A stretch of 64,000 nucleotides of DNA from NCBI RefSeq assembly GCF_021390935.1, contig NZ_JAJPUI010000008.1:1-64000 (forward strand), in the 5' to 3' direction. This stretch comes from Streptomyces sp. CC228A (GTDB lineage: Bacteria; Actinomycetota; Actinomycetes; Streptomycetales; Streptomycetaceae). Shown one piece after another: positions 52,908 to 61,994 of the stretch. How positions within the stretch are numbered: position 1 is the stretch's first letter; the number at the start of each line of letters is the position of its first letter. The notes beneath the pieces are model-generated. The model was given only the letters and a program-made list of their open reading frames with translations, was not told the origin of the DNA and made no database searches. Made by a program: the position numbers and the translations under genes.

Positions 52908-55900
52908 CCACGAGGCCGGGTGACGGCGGCGTCTTCGGCAACACCTTCAACGGCCCTGCCGCCCTGCAGATCGGCAACCACAACCAGCAGACCAACACCT
53001 TCCACTTCCACGCCACCCAGCCACCGCCTCCGCAGCCGGCCGCCCCGGAGGTGCCCGGGTGGTGGGTGGTCGATCGCGATGAGGCCGATCACGTCATCTC
53101 CACCGTGTGTTCACCCGTCGGCGGGCCGGTGGGGATCACGACGGCGCTGGAGGGCGCGGGCGGGTTCGGGAAGACGACGCTGGCCCAGATCGTGCGCGCC
53201 AGTCCCCGGGTGCGGCAGCACTTCCGGGGAGGCGTGTACTTCTTCGTCGTCGGCCGTGACGTGGACAGCCCGCAAGCCGTCAGCAGGCTGGTGCACGATG
53301 TCACCCTCGCCATCACCGGCAGGGACGTGTCCTTCGACAGCCCGGATCGGGCGGGCGAGTACCTGGGCCAGCTCCTGGAGCAGCGCCCCGACCAGCCCAC
53401 CCTGCTGATCTTTGACGACGTGTGGACGCAGGAGCAGCTCGACCCTCTTCTCACGGGTGGCGACGGCTGCGTGCGACTGGTCACCACGCGCGTCCCCGCG
53501 ATCCTTCCGCCCGACGCGAAGACAGTGCGGGTCGACGCGATGTCCCAGGACCAGGCTCTGCAGGTGCTGACCTGGGAACTGCCCGATCTGCCTCAAGCGG
53601 TGACCAAGGACCTGGTGCAGGTCACCGGCGGGTGGCCCCTGCTGCTGCGCCTGGCCAACCGGCTGATCAACCGGAGAGTGAGGACGGGAGCCGACGCCGC
53701 CTCCGCCGCCGCGGATCTGCTGCGGAGCTTGCGGGAGCGAGGACCGGCCGCGGTGGACAAGCCCACCGCCGTACCCGACCTCGGCGACCCCAAGCAGCGC
53801 GCAACGACAGTACGGGCGACTGTCGAAGCCTCGATCGCGGACCTGTGCGCCGACAGCCGGGCGCGGTTCGCCGAACTGGGGATCTTCGCTCACGGCGAGG
53901 CCGCGCCCATCCCCCTCGTAGCCACGCTGTGGCGCGCCACAGCGAATCTCGACGAGTGGCAGACGCGGGATCTGTGCGCGGACCTGCACGACCTGTCCCT
54001 GCTCGCGGTGGACGACGCGGACGGAGGGCACCTGAGCCTGCACGACGTCATCCGCGACTACCTGCGCGCCGAGCTCGGCCCCGATCGCCTCACCGAACAC
54101 CATGCCGCGCTGGTGGACGCAGTCCAGGCCGGCCTGCCCCCGGCCGCCCCCCTCACCCGGACCGGGCCGCGCCCCCCTGCCGCATGGTGGGAACTGACCG
54201 ACCCCTATCTGCTCGACCACGCCATCACCCATCTCCTGGCCGCACACCGCACCGAGCAGGCCGAAGCCCTCGCCTGCGACCTGCGCTGGATCGAGACCCG
54301 CCTGCACCACCGGGGCCCGACCGCTCCCTGGACGGACTGCGCCCGGATCCCCACGCCCACGGCCGCACAGCGGGCGCGCGACCTCTCCAGCGCCGCGCAC
54401 CTCCTCGGAGCGACCGAGCCGGCCCCTGCACTGACCACGGTCCTGCACAGTCGACTCCGGCCGCTCCCCGCTTGGCGCGACCAGGTCGCCGCCCGTGAGC
54501 GCCGATGGCCCCACCTCGCTCTCCGCAACCGCCGGACACCACCCGACTTGCCTCATCCGGCTCTCCTCCGCACCCTCACCGGCCACACCGGTACGGTGCA
54601 CCGCACGGCTGTCGCGCCGGACGGCACATGGCTCGCCACCGCCAGCGAGGACAGGACGGTGCGGATCTGGGACTCGGCCACCGGGCGGGAGACCGCCTGC
54701 CTCACCGGCCACACCGGCAAGGTGAGGTGGGTCGCCATCGCGCCGGACGGCACGTGGCTCGCGAGCGCCGGCGACGACAGGACGGTGCGGATCTGGGAGC
54801 GGGCCACCGGCCAGGAGATCAGCCGCTTCACCGGTCACACCCGGCCGGTGCACAACGTGGAGGTAGCGCCGAACGGCTTGTGGCTCGCCAGCGCCTGCGA
54901 CGACGGCACGGTACGCATCTGGGACCCGGTCACCGGCAGGGAGACCGCCCGTGTCACCGGGCACAGCGGCCTGGTCCACCGAGTGGCCATCACCCCCGAT
55001 TCCACTCGGCTCGCCACAACCTGCGCCGACGGGAACGTGCGGATCTGGGATCCCTTTACCGGCCAGGTCACCGCCTGCCTCTCCGGTCACGAAGGCCCGG
55101 TGAGAGGGCTGGCGGTCGCTCCGGACGGCACGTGGCTCGCCACCGCCGGAGACGACAAGACAGTGCGGGTCTGGGACTTGGCGTCCGGTCAGGAGGCCGC
55201 CTGTCTGACCGGCCACACCTACGTGGGGCTCGGGACTGCGGTCGCGTCGGACGGGACCTGGTTCGCCACCACCGGCGGCAACACACTGAAGATCTGGGAT
55301 CGGGCCACTGGGCGGGAGACCGCCTCCCTCGCCGGCCCGTCCTTCTCGGTGAACTCGGTGGCGATCGCCCCGGACGGCACCTGGCTCGTCACCACCGGCG
55401 GCAATACAGGGCAGATCTGGGACTCGGGCGCCGTTCAGGGCACCGCACCCCGCACCGGACGCTCCCTTCCGGTGGAAACAGTGATGGTGGCGCCCAAGGG
55501 CACCTGGCTCGCCTGCGTCGGCCACGACGGCAAGGTGCGGATCTGGGACTGGGACGCCGACCGTGAGACCGCCTGCCTCACTGAACCGTGGGTGAAGGTG
55601 GGGGCGATCGCCCCGGTCGGTACCCGGCTCGCCACCATCCGCGGCAACACGGTGCAGATCTGGGACTCAGCTACGGGCGAGGAGACCAACCGTCTCACCG
55701 GGCACGACAGACTGGTGAACGGGGCGGCGATCTCACCCGACGGCACCTGGCTCGTCACCACCGGATCGGACGGGACGGTGCAGATCTGGGACTCGGCCAC
55801 CGGCGGGGAGATCATCCGTCTCACCGTCCACACCGATCAGGCGGCCGAGGTGACGATCGCGCCGGACGGCACCTGGCTCGCCACCACGGGCATGGACGGG

Positions 55901-56446
55901 ACGGTGCGGATCTGGGACCGGGCCACCGGCCAGGAGACCGCCCGGTTCCCTGGCGCCACCCGCTACCCGGGCCGGGTGACGATCGCGCCGGACGGCACGT
56001 GGTTCGCCACCATCAGTGACAGCGGTACGGTGCGGGTGTGGGACCGGGCCACCGGCCGGGAGACCGTTCGCGTCACCGGACACGCCGGCTGGGTGAACGT
56101 CGTGGCGGTTTCACCGGACGGCACGTGGTTCGCCACCACAGGCGGCTACCAGGCGACGGTATGGATCTGGGACCGGGGCACCGGCCAGGAGATCGCCCGC
56201 CTCACCGGACACACCGGCCGGGTCACCAGGGTGGCGGTCTCACCGGACGGAGCCCGGCTCGCCACCGCAAGCGACGACGGCACGGTGCGGGTCTGGGACC
56301 CGGGGTCGGGACGGGCTGTCACCATGATGCGCACCGACGGGATCTTGTACTCCTGCGCCTGGACTCCCGACGGTCGCGGCGTCGTCGTCGGCGGTACACG
56401 GGGCGTGTACGTCTACGAGTTCCACTGCGGTACTCCTGACGGGTGA
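52904..56446 (+). CDS. NLR-type NB-ARC/WD40 protein with N-terminal amyloid motif
   Basis: A 1180-residue STAND NTPase. Residues 13-33 hold the amyloid-like NTFNGPAALQIGNHNQQ motif. The NB-ARC domain has Walker A GAGGFGKTT (84-92), Walker B LLIFDDVW (167-174), a VTTR sensor (193-196), the GLPL-like GGWPLLL (242-248) and the MHD-like LHDV (379-382). A helical region follows, then about 15 WD40 repeats of about 42 residues from residue 553 to the end, enough for two seven-bladed propellers. The sensor would be the propellers, the switch NB-ARC, and the output amyloid templating of the upstream effector. GTG start, translationally coupled (GTGA). No signal peptide. Confidence 0.93.
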   Translation: MTTRPGDGGVFGNTFNGPAALQIGNHNQQTNTFHFHATQPPPPQPAAPEVPGWWVVDRDEADHVISTVCSPVGGPVGITTALEGAGGFGKTTLAQIVRASPRVRQHFRGGVYFFVVGRDVDSPQAVSRLVHDVTLAITGRDVSFDSPDRAGEYLGQLLEQRPDQPTLLIFDDVWTQEQLDPLLTGGDGCVRLVTTRVPAILPPDAKTVRVDAMSQDQALQVLTWELPDLPQAVTKDLVQVTGGWPLLLRLANRLINRRVRTGADAASAAADLLRSLRERGPAAVDKPTAVPDLGDPKQRATTVRATVEASIADLCADSRARFAELGIFAHGEAAPIPLVATLWRATANLDEWQTRDLCADLHDLSLLAVDDADGGHLSLHDVIRDYLRAELGPDRLTEHHAALVDAVQAGLPPAAPLTRTGPRPPAAWWELTDPYLLDHAITHLLAAHRTEQAEALACDLRWIETRLHHRGPTAPWTDCARIPTPTAAQRARDLSSAAHLLGATEPAPALTTVLHSRLRPLPAWRDQVAARERRWPHLALRNRRTPPDLPHPALLRTLTGHTGTVHRTAVAPDGTWLATASEDRTVRIWDSATGRETACLTGHTGKVRWVAIAPDGTWLASAGDDRTVRIWERATGQEISRFTGHTRPVHNVEVAPNGLWLASACDDGTVRIWDPVTGRETARVTGHSGLVHRVAITPDSTRLATTCADGNVRIWDPFTGQVTACLSGHEGPVRGLAVAPDGTWLATAGDDKTVRVWDLASGQEAACLTGHTYVGLGTAVASDGTWFATTGGNTLKIWDRATGRETASLAGPSFSVNSVAIAPDGTWLVTTGGNTGQIWDSGAVQGTAPRTGRSLPVETVMVAPKGTWLACVGHDGKVRIWDWDADRETACLTEPWVKVGAIAPVGTRLATIRGNTVQIWDSATGEETNRLTGHDRLVNGAAISPDGTWLVTTGSDGTVQIWDSATGGEIIRLTVHTDQAAEVTIAPDGTWLATTGMDGTVRIWDRATGQETARFPGATRYPGRVTIAPDGTWFATISDSGTVRVWDRATGRETVRVTGHAGWVNVVAVSPDGTWFATTGGYQATVWIWDRGTGQEIARLTGHTGRVTRVAVSPDGARLATASDDGTVRVWDPGSGRAVTMMRTDGILYSCAWTPDGRGVVVGGTRGVYVYEFHCGTPDG

Positions 56447-56652
56447 GCATGCCTTCGAGGCCGCGCCACGCAATGGATCGCGGCCCGCACGCAGGACTCG
56501 GGCCGGCCAGGCAGGTGCTACGCAGCACGCTGCAGCGGGATGCCGTCAATCTCAGCGTCGTGCGACGCTCCGCAGCGCGCTGCTCTCCGGGCGTGATCCC
56601 AGGCCGTCTCGCCGAACGGGACGCCGACGCGGTGCAGGTGCCGCCAGAACAC

Positions 56653-57642
56653 ATGGACACGGCGATCACCGCCGCCCGCGCCGAGGTGCTGCGGGACCGC
56701 TACCGCAGCCGGCTGCCCGAGCGCTTGCAGGAGCCGGCCGGCCCCGTCGAGGGCACCGTGGACCTGCCGCTTCACATCGTCTGGTCCGGGCGGACGAGCT
56801 ACAGCCTCGACCGTCCGAAGTCCCGCATGACGCTCTACCGGACCGTCCTCGCCGAAGGACTGAGTGAGGACCTGCTGACCCTCCTGCACCACCGGCTGCT
56901 CACCGAGCAGTGGCCCGTACTGCGGCGCTTGATCCGTCCCTCCTCGCCGGTGGCCGGATCAGCAGGATCCCGGACGACTGGGCGGCGGACCCCGGGGCCG
57001 AGGTGCGCCCTCTGGTCGACGGCGTGGACGTTCTGAAGGAAGTCCACCCTGAAGGGGTGGCACTCAGTTGCCGGCACTGGAACAGGTCCTGCCGAGAGCT
57101 GGCCGCTGGCGGTCACGGAGGAGCCGCGCAGAGTCGCGATCACCGAGCCGACCTGCACCGCCGGCTGCTGCGGCGCTCTGTACGTCACCATGCGCCGCGA
57201 GGGCGACCGGGTGATCTGGGAGGCCTGGGAGAACACCGGCAACATCACCGCCGTGCCCGTGGACATCTGCTTCGATGCCGCCCAGTACGAAGCCGAACTC
57301 GCACGGGCCGCAGCGGACCGCAGCTGGGAAGAGCCAGTGGACACCGTCGCCCGGCTGCTTCAGCAGACCCTTGCGGCCAGCGGCTGGTTCGAGCGGTGGG
57401 GCTGCGCCCTCACGAATGTCTGGCCACGACGCGAGGAGCCCGACGTACCCGAGGAGCTCACCAGCTCCGAGGGGGTCGATGTCGAGTTCCACCAGGTCCA
57501 GGCGTCGGGGGCGCGTACATGTTCCTACTGGTACGAGTTGTTCATCACCCGCGACCAGCCCGTGGAGGAGCAAGTACGGCAGCTCGCGGCCCGCATTCTG
57601 GAGGACGATCCGCGGAAGACTGCTGAGCTTCGAGAACGCTGA
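56653..57642 (+). pseudogene. Conserved hypothetical protein broken by two frameshifts
   Basis: A coherent protein can be read only by changing frame twice. It runs MDTAITAARAEVLRDRYRSRLP to LLHHRLLTEQWPVLRRL in frame one, then LDPSLLAGGRISRIPDDWAADPG in frame three from about 56930, then GPAESWPLAVTEEPRRVAITEPTCTAGCCGALYVTMRREGD back in frame one from about 57065 to the stop at 57642. The Cys-rich TCTAGCCGALYVTM segment and the C-terminal WYELFITRDQPVEEQ look conserved. I know no family. It lies 200 bp after the NLR gene in the same direction and could be a decayed third member of that locus. Confidence 0.55.
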
Positions 57643-57923
57643 GGACCGGGTGCGGGAACGCGCAAGCTGAGGGAAGCCACGTCCTTGAGCCGGCGTTTCG
57701 CAGCAATGGTCCTGGCGCGTTCCGTGGAGGGTGTTCGGGTGGGGGCGTGTTCGACGCGCCACAACAGCCCGGTTCGCACGGAAGCCCACCGCGGGGAGCC
57801 GCCGGACCACCGAAGTGAAGCGATGTTCCTCACAGTCTTCGAGTCAGGCGCGTGTCAGTTGTAGAGTAATACCGCCCTTGACCTGCAGAAAGCTGGCAGG
57901 GAGCCGTCTTCCAGGAGTCCAAA

Positions 57924-58352
57924 GTGCTGCGAACTCTGTTCAAGTCCAAGATCCATCGGGCGACCGTGACCCAGGCCGACCTGCACTACGTCGGGTCCGT
58001 GACGATCGACGCCGATCTCATGGACGCGGCCGACCTGCTGCCGGGCGAGCTGGTGCACATCGTGGACATCACCAACGGGGCGCGCCTGGAGACCTATGTC
58101 ATCGAGGGCGAGCGGGGGTCCGGGGTCATCGGGATCAACGGCGCCGCCGCCCACCTCGTGCACCCGGGCGACCTCGTGATCCTGATCAGCTACGCCCAGG
58201 TGGACGACGCCGAGGCGCGGGCGTTCGTGCCGCGGGTGGTGCACGTGGACGCGGCGAACCGGATCGTGGAGCTCGGCTCTGACGCGTCGGCCCCCGTCCC
58301 CGGCACCGACACCGCGCGCAGCCCGCACGCGGTGCCCGCGGCCCGCGGCTGA
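57924..58352 (+). CDS. panD: Aspartate 1-decarboxylase proenzyme
   Basis: Makes beta-alanine for pantothenate. The proenzyme self-cleaves between Gly24 and Ser25 in HYVGSVTID to give the pyruvoyl group. Lys9, Tyr22, Arg54 and Tyr58 of the active site are all at their canonical positions, and GVIGINGAAAHLVHPGDLVILISY is the conserved C-terminal core. The last 20 residues are a low-complexity addition. The GTG start has AGGAG six bases upstream. It is monocistronic here; the usual partner panC is absent. Confidence 0.95.
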   Translation: MLRTLFKSKIHRATVTQADLHYVGSVTIDADLMDAADLLPGELVHIVDITNGARLETYVIEGERGSGVIGINGAAAHLVHPGDLVILISYAQVDDAEARAFVPRVVHVDAANRIVELGSDASAPVPGTDTARSPHAVPAARG

Positions 58353-59054
58353 CGCGCGGCTGCCTGGTCTCCCCTGGAACTGCCTCCCCGGGTCTTCGCC
58401 GTCGGCGATCGCGGAATCGGAGGCACCCCGGCCGCCTGCCGCCTGCCATGTCGGCACCTGCCTGTGGGCGCCGTGGGCGAGGCTGCGACCCGGCGACACC
58501 GGGCCCTGGTCGCCGGTCGGCCGCACGCCCGAGAACCGATCGGTGCTGCTGCGCGGCGGCCGCGAGCCGGCGCCCGGGCCGCCCGGGGAGGTGCCCGCTC
58601 CCGGGCGGGCCGGTGACGCTGTCCGGTGCGCCGGGTGCGCGTGCCGTGCCTGCGGCCGTGACTACGGAGCCGGACCCTCGCTGGTCGCTGGTCGCTGGCC
58701 GCCGTCGCCGTACCCGGAGGCGTGCCGGGCCCGGGAGGGGTTGCCGGTGGCCCGCCGTGCTGGGTAGCCGGAGGCGTCGCGGTGGCGGGCCGCCCCCGGA
58801 GGATGCGCCGAGGGTGGGTGCTGTGCCTGGAGGCGGCGTCGCCGGAAAGCGTGCCCGGCGCGCACCGCGCCGGTGCCTGCGGCCGGGGCCGGGGGCGTGC
58901 CCGGTGCCGGGCCCGGAGGGCACGCCCCCGGGAAGCGAGCGGGCCTCGGCACGCCGCCGCCCCACGGCGTCGCGGGCATGGCTTCGGCGTGCGGGGGAAC
59001 ACGCGGCACAGGACGCGCGACGCGTCCCCGTGGCCGCATCCCGAGGGGGACGTC
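58353..59054 (+). other. Long GC-rich gene-free stretch
   Basis: About 700 bases without a convincing gene. Open frames on both strands are Arg/Gly/Pro/Ala-rich and lack homology or starts. Small tandem duplications occur (TCGCTGG three times at about 58679-58700). It may be decayed coding DNA. Confidence 0.45.
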
Positions 59055-59270
59055 ATGACCGAGCCCCATCCCGACCCCGTGCCGCCCATGCCCGATCCGG
59101 CCCCCGTGCCGCCGCCCCCACCGGGGCCCGGCCCGGGACCCGGGCCGGTGCCGGAGCCGCCGCGCCCCGGCCCCGAACCGGTGCCGCCGCCGGATCCGGT
59201 GCCCAAGCCGCCCGGACCCGACCCCGTGCCGGAGCCCGAGCCCGCTCCCGGTCCCCTCAGCCGCGGCTGA
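59055..59270 (+). CDS. Proline-rich 71-residue peptide
   Basis: A small open frame that is almost entirely Pro with Glu, Asp, Gly, Val and Lys in short PxP units (DPVPPMPDPAPVPPPPP, then GPGPGPGPVPEPP and later PKPPGPDPVPEPEP). There is no signal peptide or membrane span. The ATG has GAGGGGGA about six bases upstream, which argues that it is translated. It could be a real disordered peptide or a GC-rich chance frame. Confidence 0.45.
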   Translation: MTEPHPDPVPPMPDPAPVPPPPPGPGPGPGPVPEPPRPGPEPVPPPDPVPKPPGPDPVPEPEPAPGPLSRG

Positions 59271-59483
59271 GCCGACGACCGCGGTGCGCCCCGGGGCGCA
59301 CGGTGACGGGCCCTGCCCCCGGGGCGGGGGTATCCGGCCCGCCGCCGCTGCGGACACGCGCCGGGTGGGCGGGCCGTGAGGGCCCCCGCGTCCCGCTGGG
59401 CGCCGCGCCGTACGGTCCGTCACGTTCACGTGCAGAAGGGCCACTTGAGGGAGGCCCGCGCCCCCTGCGCCCAGTGCGCCCCC

Positions 59484-59513
59484 TTGTCACGAGCAGTCGG
59501 CCGCCCATAGCTT
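59484..59513 (+). promoter_or_regulatory. Candidate promoter of the Rpf gene
   Basis: TTGTCA at 59484-59489 and TAGCTT at 59508-59513 are 18 bp apart and resemble housekeeping -35 and -10 boxes. The -10 lies in the loop of an 8-bp perfect inverted repeat (CGGCCGCC at 59498, GGCGGCCG at 59514), which could be an operator. It is 34 bp before the start codon. Confidence 0.4.
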
Positions 59514-59546
59514 GGCGGCCGCTGACGTGCATAGGGGGGACCACCC

Positions 59547-60770
59547 ATGGCAGTACGGGGACGACACCGCCGCCACCAGCCGAGCCGCCTGCTCGGCCGC
59601 CTCAACCGGGCATCGCTGACGGTCACCGTCGGCGGGGCGGGCATCGCGCTGCCCCTCATCGGAGCCGGAACCGCCCAGGCGGCGTCCGTCGACGTCTGGG
59701 AGAAGGTGGCGGCCTGCGAGTCCACCAGCCGGTGGAAGATCAACTCCGGGAACGGGTACTACGGCGGACTGCAGTTCAGCCAGTCCACGTGGGAGGCGTA
59801 CGGAGGGACCCGTTACGCGCCCCGCGCCGACCTCGCGACCAAGGACCAGCAGATCGCGATCGCCGAGAAGGTGCTCAAGGGCCAGGGCCCCCGTGCGTGG
59901 CCCACCTGCTCGACGCGGGCCGGACTCACCCGCGGCGGCGAGGCACCCGACATCGCGCCGGGCCGGAAGGGCGACTCCGCACGCACGAAGGGCACCTCGC
60001 CCACCCACGTGCCCAACCAGCGACGCGAGAGCTACACGGTGGCCCGCGGGGACTCCCTCTCGGGGATAGCGCAGGCCCGGCGCGTCCCCGGCGGCTGGCA
60101 GCGGCTCTACGAGCAGAACCGCGACGTCATCGGCGACGACCCCGACCTCATCCTCCCCGGGCAGAAGCTGACGCTCACCGGCAAGGGCCGGGCGGCCGCC
60201 CCGAAGGCGCCGTCCGCGCCCCGGGCCGGGAGCGACGGCGCCAAGGCGAAGGGCAACCCCCAAGGGAAGGCCCGGCCGAAGGCCAAGCCCGACGAGAAGC
60301 CCGCGAGTGCGGCCAAGGCCCGCCCGGCGACCCCGCGCACCGCGCCCGTCGCCGCGTCCCGCAAGAGCCCGGTGGCCGCCCCCGTCGAGGCCCCGCCCGG
60401 AGCCGCCTACGGCACCCGGGGCTCGGCCTGGTCCGCCGGCTACCACACCGGCGTCGACTTCCCCGTGCCCACGGGCACCTCGGTGAAGGCCGTCGCCTCC
60501 GGGCGCGTGGTCTCCGCCGGCTGGGCGGGAGCGTACGGCTACCAGATCGTCATCCGGCACGACGACGGCAAGTACAGCCAGTACGCGCACCTGTCCGCGC
60601 TCACGGTCCGCGAGGGCCAGACGGTCGCCGCGGGACAGCGCATCGCCCGCTCCGGTTCCACCGGGAACAGCACCGGTCCGCACCTGCACTTCGAGATCCG
60701 CACGGGCCCCGGCTACGGCTCCGACATCGACCCCGTCGCCTACCTGCGGGCCCGCGGCGTCTCCCTCTAG
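59547..60770 (+). CDS. Rpf-like transglycosylase with LysM and M23 peptidase domains
   Basis: A 407-residue secreted cell-wall enzyme. A twin-Arg-poor, hydrophobic signal peptide ends near GTAQA|AS (residue 46). The resuscitation-promoting-factor lysozyme-like domain follows (WEKVAACESTSRWKINSGNGYYGGLQFSQSTW, with the catalytic Glu of ACES), then LysM (YTVARGDSLSGIAQARRV to DPDLILPGQKLTL), an Ala/Lys/Pro-rich linker, and an M23 endopeptidase domain with HTGVDFPVPTGTSV and HLHFEIRTGPG as zinc ligands. It cleaves glycan and peptide, and helps spore germination or wall remodelling. GGGGGGA precedes the ATG. This is the RpfD/E-type layout of streptomycetes. Confidence 0.92.
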   Translation: MAVRGRHRRHQPSRLLGRLNRASLTVTVGGAGIALPLIGAGTAQAASVDVWEKVAACESTSRWKINSGNGYYGGLQFSQSTWEAYGGTRYAPRADLATKDQQIAIAEKVLKGQGPRAWPTCSTRAGLTRGGEAPDIAPGRKGDSARTKGTSPTHVPNQRRESYTVARGDSLSGIAQARRVPGGWQRLYEQNRDVIGDDPDLILPGQKLTLTGKGRAAAPKAPSAPRAGSDGAKAKGNPQGKARPKAKPDEKPASAAKARPATPRTAPVAASRKSPVAAPVEAPPGAAYGTRGSAWSAGYHTGVDFPVPTGTSVKAVASGRVVSAGWAGAYGYQIVIRHDDGKYSQYAHLSALTVREGQTVAAGQRIARSGSTGNSTGPHLHFEIRTGPGYGSDIDPVAYLRARGVSL

Positions 60771-60888
60771 CGGCCGCTCCCTCCACGGGCCCGAGGCCCC
60801 TCCCGCTGCCTCCCTCCGGAGACGCCGCCTCCCCGCCCCGCTACCGTGGTCCCGTCGGACGGACGCGGGGCGGGACGGGGAGGAACGC

Positions 60889-61902
60889 GTGGCGGCAGGG
60901 GATGTGACGGAGCGGGAGAGCGGGGGGCTCGGCCGCGCCGAGCTGGAGACCCTGGGTGGTGTCGGCGGCTTCTTCGCGCTGCGCCTCGCCCCGGCGCCCT
61001 CCGCCCCGCCCGAGGTGGCCTCCGCGCCCGCGCGGTCCGCCGCCGGCACGTCCCCTGCGGAGGCCGCGCACGCGACGGCGGGCACCCCGGCCGCCCGGTC
61101 GGCCACGGCCGATCGGCGCACGGCGACCGCTGAGCGCTACCCCCGCCCCACGTCCGGGCGGGCCTCGGCGGCCCCCTCCGCGCCTGCCCCGCGCCCCGCG
61201 TCCGCCGCACCCGGAAGCCCGGTGCCGCCCGGCGCTCCGGGCGCGGTGGCTGCCGTCGGCGCCGCCGATGCGTACGTGCCCCTCGCCCGCGTGTACGCCG
61301 GCGACCACGCGCCCCTGGAGGACAGGGTGAGGCGGGTCGCCGAGCGGCTGCGGGCCCCCGAGTACCGCGTCGCCGCCTCCGTCGCCCAGCTGGGGCTCGC
61401 CGCCCGCCTCTGGTCGGTCGCGCTCGGCTCGGCGGCGCTGTACGGCGTCGTCCCGGACATCCGCCCGGACACGCTGCACTGGGACCCCGCCCGCACCACG
61501 CCCGACGACCTGTGGTGGTCAGGCGACCGCGTCCGGCCCGGAACGCCCGAGCACCTGCGCGACCTCGTCCAGCACGGGCACCTCGCCCCGCTGGCCGCCG
61601 CCCTGCGCACGGGCGGCGCGGTCTCCCCGCGGCTGCTGTGGGGCAACGCGGGCTCCGCCCTCGGCGGCGCCGTCCGCGAGCTGACCCGCTGGGCGCACCG
61701 CCACGACCGCCCGGAGGCCGCCCGGCGGGCCGCCGCGCTCGCGGCCGCGCTGCTCGACGACCCCGACCTCGCCGGCACCCTGCAGGGCCCGGCGCTCCGC
61801 CGCCGCAGCTGCTGCCTGTACTACCGCTGCCCCGGCGGCGGCCTGTGCGGCGACTGCGTCTTCGACCGCCCGCCGCGCCCGCCCGCCGCGTCTCCGCGGT
61901 GA
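60889..61902 (+). CDS. FhuF-like ferric iron reductase / siderophore-reductase-type 2Fe-2S protein
   Basis: A 337-residue protein. The C-terminal half is like FhuF: DPARTTPDDLWWSGDRV, PRLLWGNAGSALGGAVREL, and the cysteine motif RSCCLYYRCPGGGLCGDCVF, with the family's CC...CxxC ligands and one additional Cys in the loop. FhuF proteins reduce ferric siderophores to release iron. The N-terminal part is unusual: after 35 residues there is a 75-residue Ala/Pro/Ser-rich insertion before the domain resumes. GTG start with GGAGGAA upstream. No iron box is seen in front. Monocistronic. Confidence 0.82.
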   Translation: MAAGDVTERESGGLGRAELETLGGVGGFFALRLAPAPSAPPEVASAPARSAAGTSPAEAAHATAGTPAARSATADRRTATAERYPRPTSGRASAAPSAPAPRPASAAPGSPVPPGAPGAVAAVGAADAYVPLARVYAGDHAPLEDRVRRVAERLRAPEYRVAASVAQLGLAARLWSVALGSAALYGVVPDIRPDTLHWDPARTTPDDLWWSGDRVRPGTPEHLRDLVQHGHLAPLAAALRTGGAVSPRLLWGNAGSALGGAVRELTRWAHRHDRPEAARRAAALAAALLDDPDLAGTLQGPALRRRSCCLYYRCPGGGLCGDCVFDRPPRPPAASPR

Positions 61903-61994
61903 GCGGCGGCCCGGGTTTGGCGGGTGGGCCGTCCGCTCCGTAAAGTTCCCCTTTTGAGAACAGGCGGACGAGTGATCGAGGAACGGCAGCGGCG

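Noticed and set aside
58186..59206. Minus-strand frames of 259 and 338 codons opposite panD and the Pro-rich peptide
   Set aside because: Arg/Pro/Gly-rich translation without start signals; they cover a non-coding stretch and the antisense of panD.
59271..59546. c-di-AMP (ydaO) riboswitch expected upstream of an Rpf gene
   Set aside because: The leader is short and lacks the conserved riboswitch core sequences; I see only a promoter-like pair and a hairpin.
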